The position numbers were made by a program, and so were the translations under genes. Shown in pieces: positions 50,918-59,259 of a DNA stretch of 64,000 nt. This stretch comes from CAVSSX01 sp963730735 (GTDB taxonomy: Bacteria > Actinomycetota > Acidimicrobiia > Acidimicrobiales > RAAP-2). Where the stretch lies: positions 248,001-312,000 of the forward strand of contig CAVSSX010000012.1 of NCBI GenBank assembly GCA_963730735.1. Reading direction: 5' to 3'. How positions within the stretch are numbered: the stretch's first letter is position 1; every line of letters starts with the position of its first letter. Under the pieces are notes generated by a model that worked only from the letters and a program-made list of their open reading frames with translations, did no database searches and was not told where the DNA came from.

Positions 50918-52339
50918 TCAGGCCTCGACGAGTCGGGAGGCGGCGGACGGCACGCTGATCACGACGTCGCCACCCTGGGCCTTGGCCCGGTAGAGGGCGT
51001 CGTCGGCCTGGCGCATGAGGTCGCGCACACCGCCGGGCCCGGCGACACAACCGATCGAGAGCCGCAGCTGGACGCCGGCTGGCAGTCCCGACCGGCCGTG
51101 GAGCGAGCGGACGGCCGCCTGGAGACGGTCGGCGATGGCCTGGCCCTGCTCGAGGCCCGCCGAGGGCACCACGACGAGGAACTCGTCGCCGCCCCACCGG
51201 GCGTAGAGGTCGTCGTCTCGCAGCACCGATCGCAGAGCATCGGCGATGACCTGCACGGCGTGGTCACCCGTCTCGTGACCGAAGTGGTCGTTGATCGACT
51301 TGAACTTGTCCACGTCGATCATCAGCACCGCCGTCAGGTCGCCCGCCCGACGCCGCCCGCTCGAGAGCTCGTCGATGACGCCGGTCATGTGCCGCCGGTT
51401 GGGTATGCCCGTCAGCAGATCGGTCTGGGCGGCCCGGGCCATCTTGTTCGAGAACTCGGCCAACGCCCGGCGGTCGCGCATCGAGCGGAACAGGAGGATG
51501 GCCAGGGCCACCCCGAGGACCGCCACCAGTCCGAGCACGATCCACGAGATCGTCGACTGCCAGCCACCCGACGAGCGATAGAGCTCGGTGTCGGGAACGG
51601 CGATCACGACCCGCCATGGGGTCCCCGGCACGGCCGCCTCGGTGAAGTCGAACGCGCCGCTGGTCTCGTCGAAGGATCCGTTGCTCGACGTGCTCGAGGC
51701 CCGCTCGAGCGCCGGGTCGACGGTGGCCAACGTGGCGCCGGCAGGGCTCGACGTCGAGGCGACGAGGCGGCCCTGACGATCGACCAGCACGACCCGGTGG
51801 CCCGGCAGCACCGTGACCAGACGGAGCGAGTTGGGCAGCGGCGTGTCCGCCGTCGGCAGCGTGGCGCTGAAGACACGACGACCCGACGGCGTATCGAAGG
51901 GGACGGCGAGGGCGATCTCGGACTCGCCCGTCGCACTCGACGGCAGGCTCCCCGAGACCGCCACGTGTCCGGCCAGGGCCCGGGCCAAGTAGGGCGACGA
52001 CACCGTCGCCCCGGCAGCGCCAGCAGTGGCCGGCGTGCTGTCGAGCACACGTCCTTGCGCGTCGAGGAGCGTGGCGTTGGTGAAGCCGAGGACCCGGTTC
52101 ACCACCGCGAACTGTGCAGGACTCACGGTCGGTCCCGACAGGTAGGCCGTGGCGGCGTCGATCTCCTGGTGGCTCTCCTCGGTGACGTAGGAATCGACGA
52201 AGGCCGCCGCCGTGGCTCCCTTCATCACGAAGTTCGTCCGCACCCTCGAGCGAGCCTGCTGCTGCGAGGCGACGATGGCCACCGCCACGGCCACGATGAC
52301 CAGTGCCGGCACGACGAACGCCACCACGCCCACCATCAC
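50918..52339 (-). CDS. Membrane diguanylate cyclase with extracytoplasmic Cache-type sensor
   Basis: A 473-residue protein: a first membrane segment (about 5-25), an extracytoplasmic sensor domain (about 30-255, Cache-like), a second membrane segment (about 262-285) and a GGDEF domain. The active site GGDEF is intact at 383-387, and an inhibitory RxxD site is present (R374-D377) exactly five residues before it, so c-di-GMP synthesis with product feedback is expected. The start is GTG 52339 or ATG 52336; the frame is open about 30 codons further without a good start. It is the only c-di-GMP gene in the window. Confidence 0.85.
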   Translation of the reverse strand: MMVGVVAFVVPALVIVAVAVAIVASQQQARSRVRTNFVMKGATAAAFVDSYVTEESHQEIDAATAYLSGPTVSPAQFAVVNRVLGFTNATLLDAQGRVLDSTPATAGAAGATVSSPYLARALAGHVAVSGSLPSSATGESEIALAVPFDTPSGRRVFSATLPTADTPLPNSLRLVTVLPGHRVVLVDRQGRLVASTSSPAGATLATVDPALERASSTSSNGSFDETSGAFDFTEAAVPGTPWRVVIAVPDTELYRSSGGWQSTISWIVLGLVAVLGVALAILLFRSMRDRRALAEFSNKMARAAQTDLLTGIPNRRHMTGVIDELSSGRRRAGDLTAVLMIDVDKFKSINDHFGHETGDHAVQVIADALRSVLRDDDLYARWGGDEFLVVVPSAGLEQGQAIADRLQAAVRSLHGRSGLPAGVQLRLSIGCVAGPGGVRDLMRQADDALYRAKAQGGDVVISVPSAASRLVEA

Positions 52340-52673
52340 GAGGTGACGGGCCCGGGAGCCGGTGGAGGTCGGGGAAGAGGAGGTCAGGGTCAGTCCTTCG
52401 GGGAAAAGGGCCAGGGAGAGGTCCGCCAGTACCTCGTGCTACCCCAGATGTAAGCACACTGCTGCAGGTGCAGGTGCAATTTTCCTGATCCGATCGATCT
52501 GGCGCCCGCGCGCGGGGGCCCGTCGAGCAACGAGGGAGCGCCCGGGCGGCCGCTGCCGCACGGCGACGGTGCGACCGACACACACGTATCCGGTCGTCTC
52601 CCGATCCGACGTCGGGCGAGAACGGCGTCGCACCGATTGACATGACGTGGCGACGGCATGCGCCGCCGCCACG
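52340..52673. other. 334-base intergenic region
   Basis: No convincing gene. The first 80 bases continue the GGDEF frame without a start codon. A short direct repeat TGCAGG-TGCAGG lies near 52462-52473 followed by an AT-rich TGCAATTTTCC. The TMEM175 terminator hairpin lies at the right end. Promoter elements for the GGDEF gene are expected around 52440-52490. Confidence 0.5.
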
Positions 52674-52676
52674 TCA
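52643..52676 (-). terminator. 10-bp hairpin at the TMEM175 stop codon
   Basis: TGACGTGGCG (52643-52652) pairs perfectly with CGCCACGTCA (52667-52676); the right arm contains the stop codon of the minus-strand gene. The 14-base loop is GC-rich. Confidence 0.55.
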
Positions 52677-53336
52677 GTCCGTCATCGACGACGACGGCCC
52701 ACTGACCAACGGGTCGTCGTCGGGCAAGGTCGGGAACGCCCGCGTCCCGGTGTGCAGCAAGTAGACGCACGCAATCGCCAGATACAGGGCGACGCCGATC
52801 CAATGGTCGAGGGCCGACACGCCGGTGGCGACGAGGTAGAGCAGCGGCGTGACATAGAGACGCCGGGTCAGTTGCGTGACGTCGTCGCGATCGACACCGG
52901 GATGCAGGAGCTCGGGGTGTCGAGACAAGTGGTGCCACAGCACGGCCAACGACAACGTGGCCGCGGCGAGCGACAGACCGTAGAAGACGGCGACGACATC
53001 GCCCACGTTGCCGTCGTTCACGAGGTGCACCGCCAACAGCTGCGTCGGGAAGGGCAGGAACACCACGAAACCCAAAAGGGTCAGGTTCAACACCATTCCG
53101 GTGTGATCGATGCGGCGGAGCAGTCGGAAGATCGAGTGGTGGTTCATCCAGATCATTCCGACCACGGCGAAGCTCACGACGTACCCGAGATAGTGGAACC
53201 ACTCGTTGAACCAGAGCTCGTGGGCGACGGTGTCCGAGTAGCCCTTCGCCGCCGGCAATCGGACGTCGAAAATGAGCAAGGTCATGGCGACGGCGAACGT
53301 GCTGTCGCTCAATGCCTCGGTGCGACGAGTCTTCAC
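52674..53336 (-). CDS. TMEM175-family potassium channel-like protein
   Basis: A 220-residue membrane protein with six hydrophobic segments. The N-terminal RRTEALSDSTFAVAMTLLIFDV matches the family signature R-x-E-(A)-(F/L)-SDxxFAxAxTLL, in which the FSD residues line the pore. The 'MIWMNHHSIF' segment in the third region is also typical. Bacterial members form tetrameric K+ leak channels. It is a single gene, divergent from the Rpf-like gene 426 bases away. Gating cannot be predicted. Confidence 0.85.
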   Translation of the reverse strand: MKTRRTEALSDSTFAVAMTLLIFDVRLPAAKGYSDTVAHELWFNEWFHYLGYVVSFAVVGMIWMNHHSIFRLLRRIDHTGMVLNLTLLGFVVFLPFPTQLLAVHLVNDGNVGDVVAVFYGLSLAAATLSLAVLWHHLSRHPELLHPGVDRDDVTQLTRRLYVTPLLYLVATGVSALDHWIGVALYLAIACVYLLHTGTRAFPTLPDDDPLVSGPSSSMTD

Positions 53337-53433
53337 AACTGCCGACTATTGCAGCTGCGGTGGCAGAGTTGGTGCCTCGCGCGATGTTGCGAAACGCCTG
53401 TGATGCGCTAGGGTTTGTCCCACACAGTCCGAA

Positions 53434-53459
53434 GTTCGCATGTGTGGAGGCATGCGAAC
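53434..53459. repeat. Inverted repeat GTTCGCATG-n8-CATGCGAAC
   Basis: Perfect nine-base arms at 53434-53442 and 53451-53459 with an 8-base spacer, in the 426-base gene-free stretch between the TMEM175 and Rpf-like genes. It may be an operator or a hairpin at the 5' end of an upstream transcript. No coding sequence covers it. Confidence 0.6.
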
Positions 53460-53603
53460 GGCATCCGGAACGTGGCGCCCGTACTCCACCTTTGCGGTGG
53501 TGCGCGTGGTGCCTTCCGGGAGTACCGACCCAACCGTGTCGGACGGCCACGCCCCTGTGCACCCCACGCACCTGAGAACTGCGAACGAGGTCATCACGAC
53601 GAC

Positions 53604-53762
53604 ATAGCCCTGGGCTATTGACAACCGGCCGCACACCCTACGGCGTAAAGCCAGGACGGACCCTGCCTTCCGCAGTCCGCCCGGGGCGCGTATGCAAAGG
53701 CCGGAGCCCGCCTACACCGAGCAGAGGGAGGCGCAAAGTCGCGCCCGACGAAGGGAGGTGCC
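53604..53762 (+). promoter_or_regulatory. Promoter, palindromic operator and long leader of the Rpf-like gene
   Basis: A perfect palindrome ATAGCCC-T-GGGCTAT (53604-53618) abuts a consensus -35 TTGACA (53618-53623); TACGGC (53639-53644) is a possible weak -10. The ensuing leader of about 115 bases contains three related boxes (GTAAAG at 53645, GCAAAG at 53694 and 53733) and ends in the ribosome site AGGGAGGTGCC. The GCAAAG boxes recall the c-di-GMP-I riboswitch core, but the full consensus is not met. Rpf genes in other actinobacteria often have riboswitch leaders (ydaO type), which this does not match. Confidence 0.45.
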
Positions 53763-54428
53763 GTGCGGATCCGCATTGCACTCGCGGCGGCTGTGCCCGT
53801 CGCATGTCTTACATTTTTGGGTACCGGTCTGCCTTCGCAGGCCGATGCCGCCATCAACATCGGTGGCGTTCGCCACACGATGGCAGCAACGATTCACTCC
53901 GTGCTGGCGCAACCGGTGTCGGCGGCGGTCTTCGCCACCGGCCACGTGAGCCTCTTGGAGGCCACTGCCGTGGCGCCGGCGCAGATCAGCTTGGCGTCAC
54001 CCGGCACCACGGCGGTGGCGACACCGGCGAAGGTCTCGCTGCCGTCGCCGGCCAAGGTCACACTGCTGGCACCGGCGACGGCGACACCGGCGGCGGCCAC
54101 GCCGGCGGTCGTCACACCGGCGCCGGCGCCGGCACCGACGCCGGCCCCCGCAGCACCGGCGGTCGTCGCCGCGCCGCCGGTGACCGACGCCACGAGCACC
54201 AACACTGCCGACTGGCAATGCATCCGGGTGCACGAGTCCGGCGACCAGTACAACAGCCCGTCGGCACCATCAGGCGCCTACGGCATCATCTCGGTCACGT
54301 GGCACTCGTTCGGCTATTCGGGTTGGCCCTACCAGGCGCCCGCTTCCGTGCAGGACGCCTTGGCGCTCCATCTGTACAACGAGTACGGCTGGCAGCCCTG
54401 GAGCACCCGGACCGTCTGCGGTCTCTGA
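53763..54428 (+). CDS. Rpf-like secreted transglycosylase-domain protein
   Basis: A 221-residue exported protein. A signal peptide ends near residue 29 (SQADA-AI), a long Ala/Pro/Thr/Val-rich linker spans about 70-145, and a C-terminal muralytic domain follows: WQCIRVHESGDQYNS with the catalytic Glu, SGAYGIISVTW, and GWQPWSTRTVC. The pattern W-x-C...ESG...GAYG...GW-PW...C fits resuscitation-promoting-factor and lysozyme-like domains that cleave peptidoglycan. The GTG at 53763 directly follows AGGGAGGTGCC. Expected to be secreted and involved in wall remodelling or resuscitation. Confidence 0.8.
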   Translation: MRIRIALAAAVPVACLTFLGTGLPSQADAAINIGGVRHTMAATIHSVLAQPVSAAVFATGHVSLLEATAVAPAQISLASPGTTAVATPAKVSLPSPAKVTLLAPATATPAAATPAVVTPAPAPAPTPAPAAPAVVAAPPVTDATSTNTADWQCIRVHESGDQYNSPSAPSGAYGIISVTWHSFGYSGWPYQAPASVQDALALHLYNEYGWQPWSTRTVCGL

Positions 54429-54429
54429 C

Positions 54430-54481
54430 CGGTTCGGCCCGGCGGCGCGGATCACCGATCCCCCGCCGCCGGGCCGAACCG
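54430..54481 (+). terminator. 18-bp perfect stem-loop after the Rpf-like gene
   Basis: An 18-base arm at 54430-54447 (CGGTTCGGCC at its outer end) pairs perfectly with 54464-54481, with a 16-base loop. It begins two bases after the stop codon. No U-run follows, but this is the strongest hairpin in the window. Confidence 0.8.
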
Positions 54482-54550
54482 TCGTCGATCTGAGGTTGAA
54501 TTGCGGTCCGGTGGTCCCGACCCGACGGGAAGGGACCACCGCGTCCGACC

Positions 54551-55286
54551 ATGAACGACCGCGCCCTCGGCCTCCGACCCCTGACCGCACGCTCCGTCGT
54601 GCTGTCAACACTGCTGGGCAGTCATCCGCCCCAGATGCCGGTCCAGAGCCTGGTGCGCGTGGGCGGCCTGTTCGGTATCGCCGAAGGCACGATCCGGGTG
54701 GCCTTGTCACGCATGACCGCCGACGGCGACCTGCGACAGGCCGACGGTCGCTACGAGCTCACGGCGCGCCTCCTCGGCCGCCAGCATCAACAGGACGAGA
54801 GTCGGTCGCCGGCCACCCGGCCGTGGCGGGGACGATGGGACGTCGTGGTCGTCGATCCCGCCAGCCCGAGCAGCGTCCGGTCGGCGATCGTCGGCGAGCT
54901 GAAGGAGCCTGCGACTGGGTGAGCTCCGAGACGGTGTCTGGCTCCGACCCAACAACCTGGTCCGCCCGTGGCCGGTGGACCTGTCGGGACCGGTCACCCA
55001 GTTCGCCACGCAGCCGATGGCCGATGCCCACGGGCTGGCCCGCCGGCTGTGGCCCCCCGAGCAGTGGACGGCCCACGCCGTGGCCCTGCTCGACGCCATG
55101 AGCGAGGACAACACGCCGGCGCGACGGTTCGCCCTCTCGGCGGCGGTGCTACGACACCTCCGCACGGACCCACTGTTGCCCCCGGCCCTCCTGCCGCCGG
55201 ACTGGCCCGGTGCGAGTCTCCGCCGCGAGTACGGCCGGTTCGAGTCGGACCTGGCCCGGCTCCTGCGCCAGCCCGACGACTCCTGA
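54551..55286 (+). CDS. PaaX-family transcriptional regulator, one frameshift
   Basis: A regulator of about 244 residues after correction. The N-terminus 'LTARSVVLSTLLGSHPPQMPVQSLVRVGGLFGIAEGTIRVALSRM' is the PaaX-type winged helix, 'TADGDLRQADGRYELT' its wing, and the central RPWRGRWDVVVVD is characteristic. A +1 at about 54902-54905 moves the frame; the remainder (LRLGELRDGVWLRPNNLVRPWP) continues the PaaX central domain. The 736-base span minus one gives 245 codons. PaaX controls phenylacetate degradation in proteobacteria; here the target is unknown. It overlaps the convergent desaturase frame. Confidence 0.75.
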
Positions 55287-56282
55287 CGGCTCGACGCCGC
55301 GCCCAGGGCGCCCGCCTGTTGCGAGGCTCAGGTGCTCCGGACGCGACGAGAGGGCCCGCCACAGGGCGAGGTAGCTCGGGTACTCGATGGCCGGCGTCAC
55401 CCACCCCGACGCCACCAGCTCACGCTGCAGCGCCGGCAACTTCGTCCACGGGATGCCCATGTCGGCGTGGTGGGCCAGGTGCCACCCCGTGTGGTACGGC
55501 ACGATCCAGTACCGGGCCCACCAGTGCTGTCGGACCACATGGGTGGTTCGCCGACGATCGTCCGAGGCCTCCATGCCGCCATGCTCGGCGATCGCCCGCA
55601 GTCGGTTGAGCACCCGCCAGACCGTCATCCACGGCGCCAGCCACAACAGCAGGTAGGCCCACCAGTAGCCGGCAAGGGTGAACGCCGTCGCCAGCACCGC
55701 CTGGACGGCCAGGATCCGCACGGCGGTCGGCGCGCTGGTCCGTCGTCCGAGGGCAACGAACAGCGGTCGGAGGTTCTTCCACCCCGAGACGAAGGTGGCG
55801 TCGCGCACGAGCTTGCGGCGGAGGGACGATCGGGTGATCGGGTAGCCGGCGTAGAGGCCGGCATCCGGCTCGTTCGGACCGAGCTCCTGGCGATGGTGGG
55901 CCATGTGCGCCCGGCGGTACACCTCGAAGGGGATGAAGGTCGGGTAGGCCAGCAACCACCGACCGACGACGTCGTTGGCCACCCGGCGACTGAACAACAG
56001 CCGGTGGGCTGCCTCGTGGGCCAGGATGCTGAGCCGGGCGAAGCCCGGGCCCATGAGGACGAACGCCACCACGTAGGCCCACCACCGGCCGATGGCCAGG
56101 GCGACGATGATGACGCCGACGCTCTGGAGGTACGCGCCGAGGACGGCGACGACGTTACTCAGGTTGGGGATCCGCCGCAGGTGTTCCCGCAGCTCCGGGA
56201 CGGGACGACCAGCCTCGTTCAGCCGACCGGTGGGCAGGACATCCGGGAGGGCGCCGTTCGGCGGGACCATGGTGGCAACCAC
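55149..56282 (-). CDS. Membrane fatty acid desaturase-family protein
   Basis: A 377-residue integral membrane di-iron enzyme. Three histidine boxes are present: HEAAH (H89-H93), HMAHH (H126, H129, H130) and HLAHH near residue 273, with four hydrophobic segments between them. It would desaturate or hydroxylate an acyl chain. The last 45 residues overlap the convergent PaaX gene by 138 bases and look Arg/Gly/Glu-rich; a frame change near 55330 would instead end the protein at a TGA shortly after SSRPEH. I suspect the true C-terminus is near there and that another single-base error lies in this stretch. Confidence 0.8.
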   Translation of the reverse strand: MVATMVPPNGALPDVLPTGRLNEAGRPVPELREHLRRIPNLSNVVAVLGAYLQSVGVIIVALAIGRWWAYVVAFVLMGPGFARLSILAHEAAHRLLFSRRVANDVVGRWLLAYPTFIPFEVYRRAHMAHHRQELGPNEPDAGLYAGYPITRSSLRRKLVRDATFVSGWKNLRPLFVALGRRTSAPTAVRILAVQAVLATAFTLAGYWWAYLLLWLAPWMTVWRVLNRLRAIAEHGGMEASDDRRRTTHVVRQHWWARYWIVPYHTGWHLAHHADMGIPWTKLPALQRELVASGWVTPAIEYPSYLALWRALSSRPEHLSLATGGRPGRGVEPSGVVGLAQEPGQVRLEPAVLAAETRTGPVRRQEGRGQQWVRAEVS

Positions 56283-56361
56283 CCTCCCATATTACACCGC
56301 TGACCCAGATTTCCCTCTGCATGTAATGCAATCGGGGACCCAGCGCCCCCCGGGCGCGAAG

Positions 56362-56392
56362 CGACCCGGCTCCCACGCATGGAGCCGGGTCG
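56362..56392 (-). terminator. 12-bp stem-loop after the HtrA-type protease
   Basis: CGACCCGGCTCC (56362-56373) pairs with GGAGCCGGGTCG (56381-56392) across a 7-base loop, and GCGAA/TTCGC extends it past one bulge. It lies 27 bases beyond the protease stop on the minus strand. Confidence 0.7.
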
Positions 56393-56418
56393 TTCGCTGC
56401 CGGAGAGGCAGGAGGGGA

Positions 56419-58026
56419 TCAGGCCGGCGGGCCGCTCGACAGGGTCACCGTCCCGGTCTGCTGGTTGCCCGAGGCGTCGACCCAGGTGACCTTGACGCTG
56501 TCACCCGGCTTGTGGGTGGACATCGCCTGGGTCAGGTCGTTGGCCGACGTGATCGAGGTGCCACCGAGGCTGGTGATCGTGTCACCCTGCTCGATCCCGG
56601 CCTTGGCCGCCGGGCCACCCGACACGGTGCCGGCGACGCTGGCGCCCTGCGTGGTCGAGGTCGAGCCACTGCCGTCGCTCCCCTCGTTGCCGAAGCCGAA
56701 GCCACTGCCGTCGCTCCCGCCGAAGCCGCTGCCATCACCCGCACCGGACGAGGCGCTCGACGAGGAGATCTCGACGCCGAGGAAGGCGGTCGTGCCGATG
56801 TGGATCGTCGACGAGCCGTTGCCGGCCTCGATCGCCTTGGCGATGGTCATCGCCGTGTTGATCGGGATGGCGAAGCCCTGGTTGGCCGAGCTCGAGAACG
56901 AGGTGCCCTCGGACGCCGCCGTGTCGATGCCGATGACCTGGCCGGACACGTTCACCAGCGAGCCGCCCGAGTCGCCCGCCTGGATGTCGGCGTTGGTCTC
57001 GATCAGCCCGGTCAGCTGCTCGGAGGTCCCGTCGCCTTCGTCACTGGCGGTGATCGACTGGTTGAGCGCCGTCACCGACCCACCGGCCGTGCTGGGGGTG
57101 CCCCCCGAGCCGCCGGCGTTGCCGATCCCCACCACCGCTTGTCCCACGGCGACGTTGGAGGAGTTGCCGATGGTGACGGTCTTGAGGCCCGAGGCGTTCT
57201 TCAGCTGGAGCACGGCGATGTCGTGCGACTTGTCGTAGCCGACCACCGACGCCGAGTAGGTCTTGCCGTTGCCGATGTCGGTCACGCTGATGCTCGTCGC
57301 ACCGTCGATCACGTGGTTGTTGGTGAGGACCTCGCCCGACGAGGTGAGGACCATGCCGGTGCCGGCCGCCTGCTCACCCTGGTAGCTCAGCGTGGTGTTG
57401 ATGTCCACCAGGCCGGGGTCGACGCCCGAGGCGATGGCGGCGATGTCCGACGGACCACCGGCGGCGCTCGACGACGATCCGCCGGAGCTGCTCGAGCCGC
57501 TCGAGCCGGATCCGAAGCCCGACCCGCCGGAACCGAAGCCGCTCGAGCCCGACCCGCCGGAACCGAAGCCGCTCGAGCCCGACCCGCCGAAGCCGCTCGA
57601 GCCCGAGGACCCCTGGCTCCCCGAGGGCGTCTGGGTGGCCGGCGTCTGGGTGGCCGGCGCCGGGGTGGCGGAGGCCGGGGTGGACGAGGGGGCCCAGACG
57701 GCGTGGCCGATGCCCACACCGGCGGCGGCCACGGCCACGGCCAGCGCACCCACGAGGGCGACGTTGCGCCGAGTGTGGTTGGGCGGGCCAGCCGGCGTCG
57801 CCGGGGTCTCGGTGGCCCAGCCGACGCCGGGGGGCGGGGTGCCGGCGCCGGCGGCGCCGGCGGTCGGGAGCGCGCCCTGCAGCGTGGGGTCGGCGGTGGG
57901 GGTGGGGGCGATCCGGTAGACGCCCTGGCCCGGTGTCGGGTCGCTCAGGCGCTCCGGCAGGGCAATCGCCGGCCGGGGCTCCTCTGCGTCGCCTCCGTCC
58001 GTCGGGGGGTAGTAGATGTCACTCAT
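56419..58026 (-). CDS. Membrane-anchored HtrA/DegP-type serine protease with PDZ
   Basis: A 535-residue protein: a cytoplasmic Pro-rich N-terminus, one membrane segment (about 88-110), a Gly/Ser/Phe-rich linker (134-187, repeats of GFGSGGSGS), a trypsin-like protease with H238 (TNNHVI), D269 (SHDIAV) and S353 (AGDSGGS), and a PDZ domain (about 413-530). A second Gly/Ser/Phe-rich loop (421-459) is inserted inside the PDZ after FLGVEI. It would degrade or sense misfolded proteins outside the membrane. The start is ATG at 58026 followed by SDIYYPPTD; GAAGGAGGCGAA is a good site. Confidence 0.9.
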   Translation of the reverse strand: MSDIYYPPTDGGDAEEPRPAIALPERLSDPTPGQGVYRIAPTPTADPTLQGALPTAGAAGAGTPPPGVGWATETPATPAGPPNHTRRNVALVGALAVAVAAAGVGIGHAVWAPSSTPASATPAPATQTPATQTPSGSQGSSGSSGFGGSGSSGFGSGGSGSSGFGSGGSGFGSGSSGSSSSGGSSSSAAGGPSDIAAIASGVDPGLVDINTTLSYQGEQAAGTGMVLTSSGEVLTNNHVIDGATSISVTDIGNGKTYSASVVGYDKSHDIAVLQLKNASGLKTVTIGNSSNVAVGQAVVGIGNAGGSGGTPSTAGGSVTALNQSITASDEGDGTSEQLTGLIETNADIQAGDSGGSLVNVSGQVIGIDTAASEGTSFSSSANQGFAIPINTAMTIAKAIEAGNGSSTIHIGTTAFLGVEISSSSASSGAGDGSGFGGSDGSGFGFGNEGSDGSGSTSTTQGASVAGTVSGGPAAKAGIEQGDTITSLGGTSITSANDLTQAMSTHKPGDSVKVTWVDASGNQQTGTVTLSSGPPA

Positions 58027-58192
58027 TTCGCCTCCTTCGTGGGGACCGTGCCGCAGACGGCTCCGGCCCCCTTCCTGAAAGCAGTAGACCGCCCGGGCCT
58101 AAGAAATGGGTGAGACGGGAGTATGAGAGTGCTGCAATTGTCGTCAAAGCGTCCCCAAACAGGCACACAAGTGCCGCCGAGAACGCCGGGCG

Positions 58193-59044
58193 TCAGCCCC
58201 AGAAGTCCTTGACGGCGACCTGGAGCTCGGCCGCCTGACGGCGGCCACCGGCCAGGGCGGACGCCCGGAAGGCCGGGTCGAGGGGGTTCGGACCCATGGC
58301 GGCGACCGACGCCTCGTCGGCCGCCACGACCAGCGTCCGCACCCCGGCGCCGAGGGAGGCCAGCTCCCCGTCGAGCTGGGCCACCTGCTCGTCCAGCATC
58401 GCCATCGGCACCAGGACCAGGACCCGGTCGTGGCCGACGGCCACGTCGGCGTTGGTCAACGACCGGGCGCCCCCGTCCATGTAGCGCCGGCTGCCGATGG
58501 TCACCGGGGGCCAGATGCCCGGCACGGCGCAGCTGGCGGCCACGGCGTCGATCAAGTCGACGTCGTCGGCCGAGCTGAAGGTCCGCAGCTCCCCGGTCGC
58601 GGTGTCCACGGCCGTCAGCACCAGGCGCCGCACCGGCCAGGCCGCCACCGGCAAACGGGCCACGATGACCTGGCGCCGAACCGCCTCGGGGACCGTGTCG
58701 GCTTCGAGGGCCATGGCACCGATCCGTGCCCGGAGGGTGTCGGGGTCGGCCTCGACGGACAGGATCTCGGCCAGCTTCGCCCGGTAGGCATCGACGTCGA
58801 GGGTGACGCCGATCTCGCCCGACTCCTCGGGGGGTGTCAGCTGCCGGGCGACCAGGTCCTCGATCGGGGTCGGGCCGGCCACCTGGGCCCCGACGGTGGC
58901 CCCGGCCGACGTGCCGACGATGAGGTCGGCCGACCGCAGCTCGGTGCCGGCGGCGGCCAGGCCGTCGAGGACGCCGATCTCCCAGGCGATGCCGGTGACC
59001 CCGCCGCCGGCCAACACCAACGCCCTCGTCCCGTCGCCGCTCAT
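58193..59044 (-). CDS. Patatin-like phospholipase
   Basis: A 283-residue lipid acyl hydrolase. The oxyanion hole is LAGGGVTG (residues 11-18), the nucleophile elbow GTSAG (44-48, Ser46) and the dyad Asp is in YMDGGARS (D190). The start MSGDGTRAL at 59044 gives a standard patatin N-terminus; the open frame continues to 59161 without a site. It is not linked by spacing to the protease or the thioesterase. Likely substrates are membrane phospholipids or neutral lipids; a signal peptide is absent, so it is probably cytoplasmic. Confidence 0.85.
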   Translation of the reverse strand: MSGDGTRALVLAGGGVTGIAWEIGVLDGLAAAGTELRSADLIVGTSAGATVGAQVAGPTPIEDLVARQLTPPEESGEIGVTLDVDAYRAKLAEILSVEADPDTLRARIGAMALEADTVPEAVRRQVIVARLPVAAWPVRRLVLTAVDTATGELRTFSSADDVDLIDAVAASCAVPGIWPPVTIGSRRYMDGGARSLTNADVAVGHDRVLVLVPMAMLDEQVAQLDGELASLGAGVRTLVVAADEASVAAMGPNPLDPAFRASALAGGRRQAAELQVAVKDFWG

Positions 59045-59259
59045 CTCGGGTACCGTCCGTCGGCCGTCCAACCCAACCGTGACTTCGACCTTCACATCGA
59101 CCCCCTGCGGCATCCACGGTGACCACCCTCGGCGGTGGTCACACCATCCTCGGACGAACACGCACCGGGGTGCGGATGTCGCCGACGACCAGGCGACGGA
59201 GCTTAGGTGGCCGGTCGCGGCGGCGATCTCCGTGTGCGGCCTCGATCAGCGTCGCTCGT

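Noticed and set aside
53346..53636. A minus-strand frame starting MCGRLSIAQG, reminiscent of the SRAP/HMCES N-terminus
   Set aside because: Only the first four residues fit; the catalytic and DNA-binding segments are absent, the frame is 96 codons, and it covers the palindrome and -35 of the Rpf-like gene.
53641..53762. A ydaO (c-di-AMP) or full c-di-GMP-I riboswitch before the Rpf-like gene
   Set aside because: The conserved ydaO core and the terminal tetraloop-receptor parts of c-di-GMP-I are not found; only scattered GCAAAG boxes match, so it is listed as an unclassified leader.
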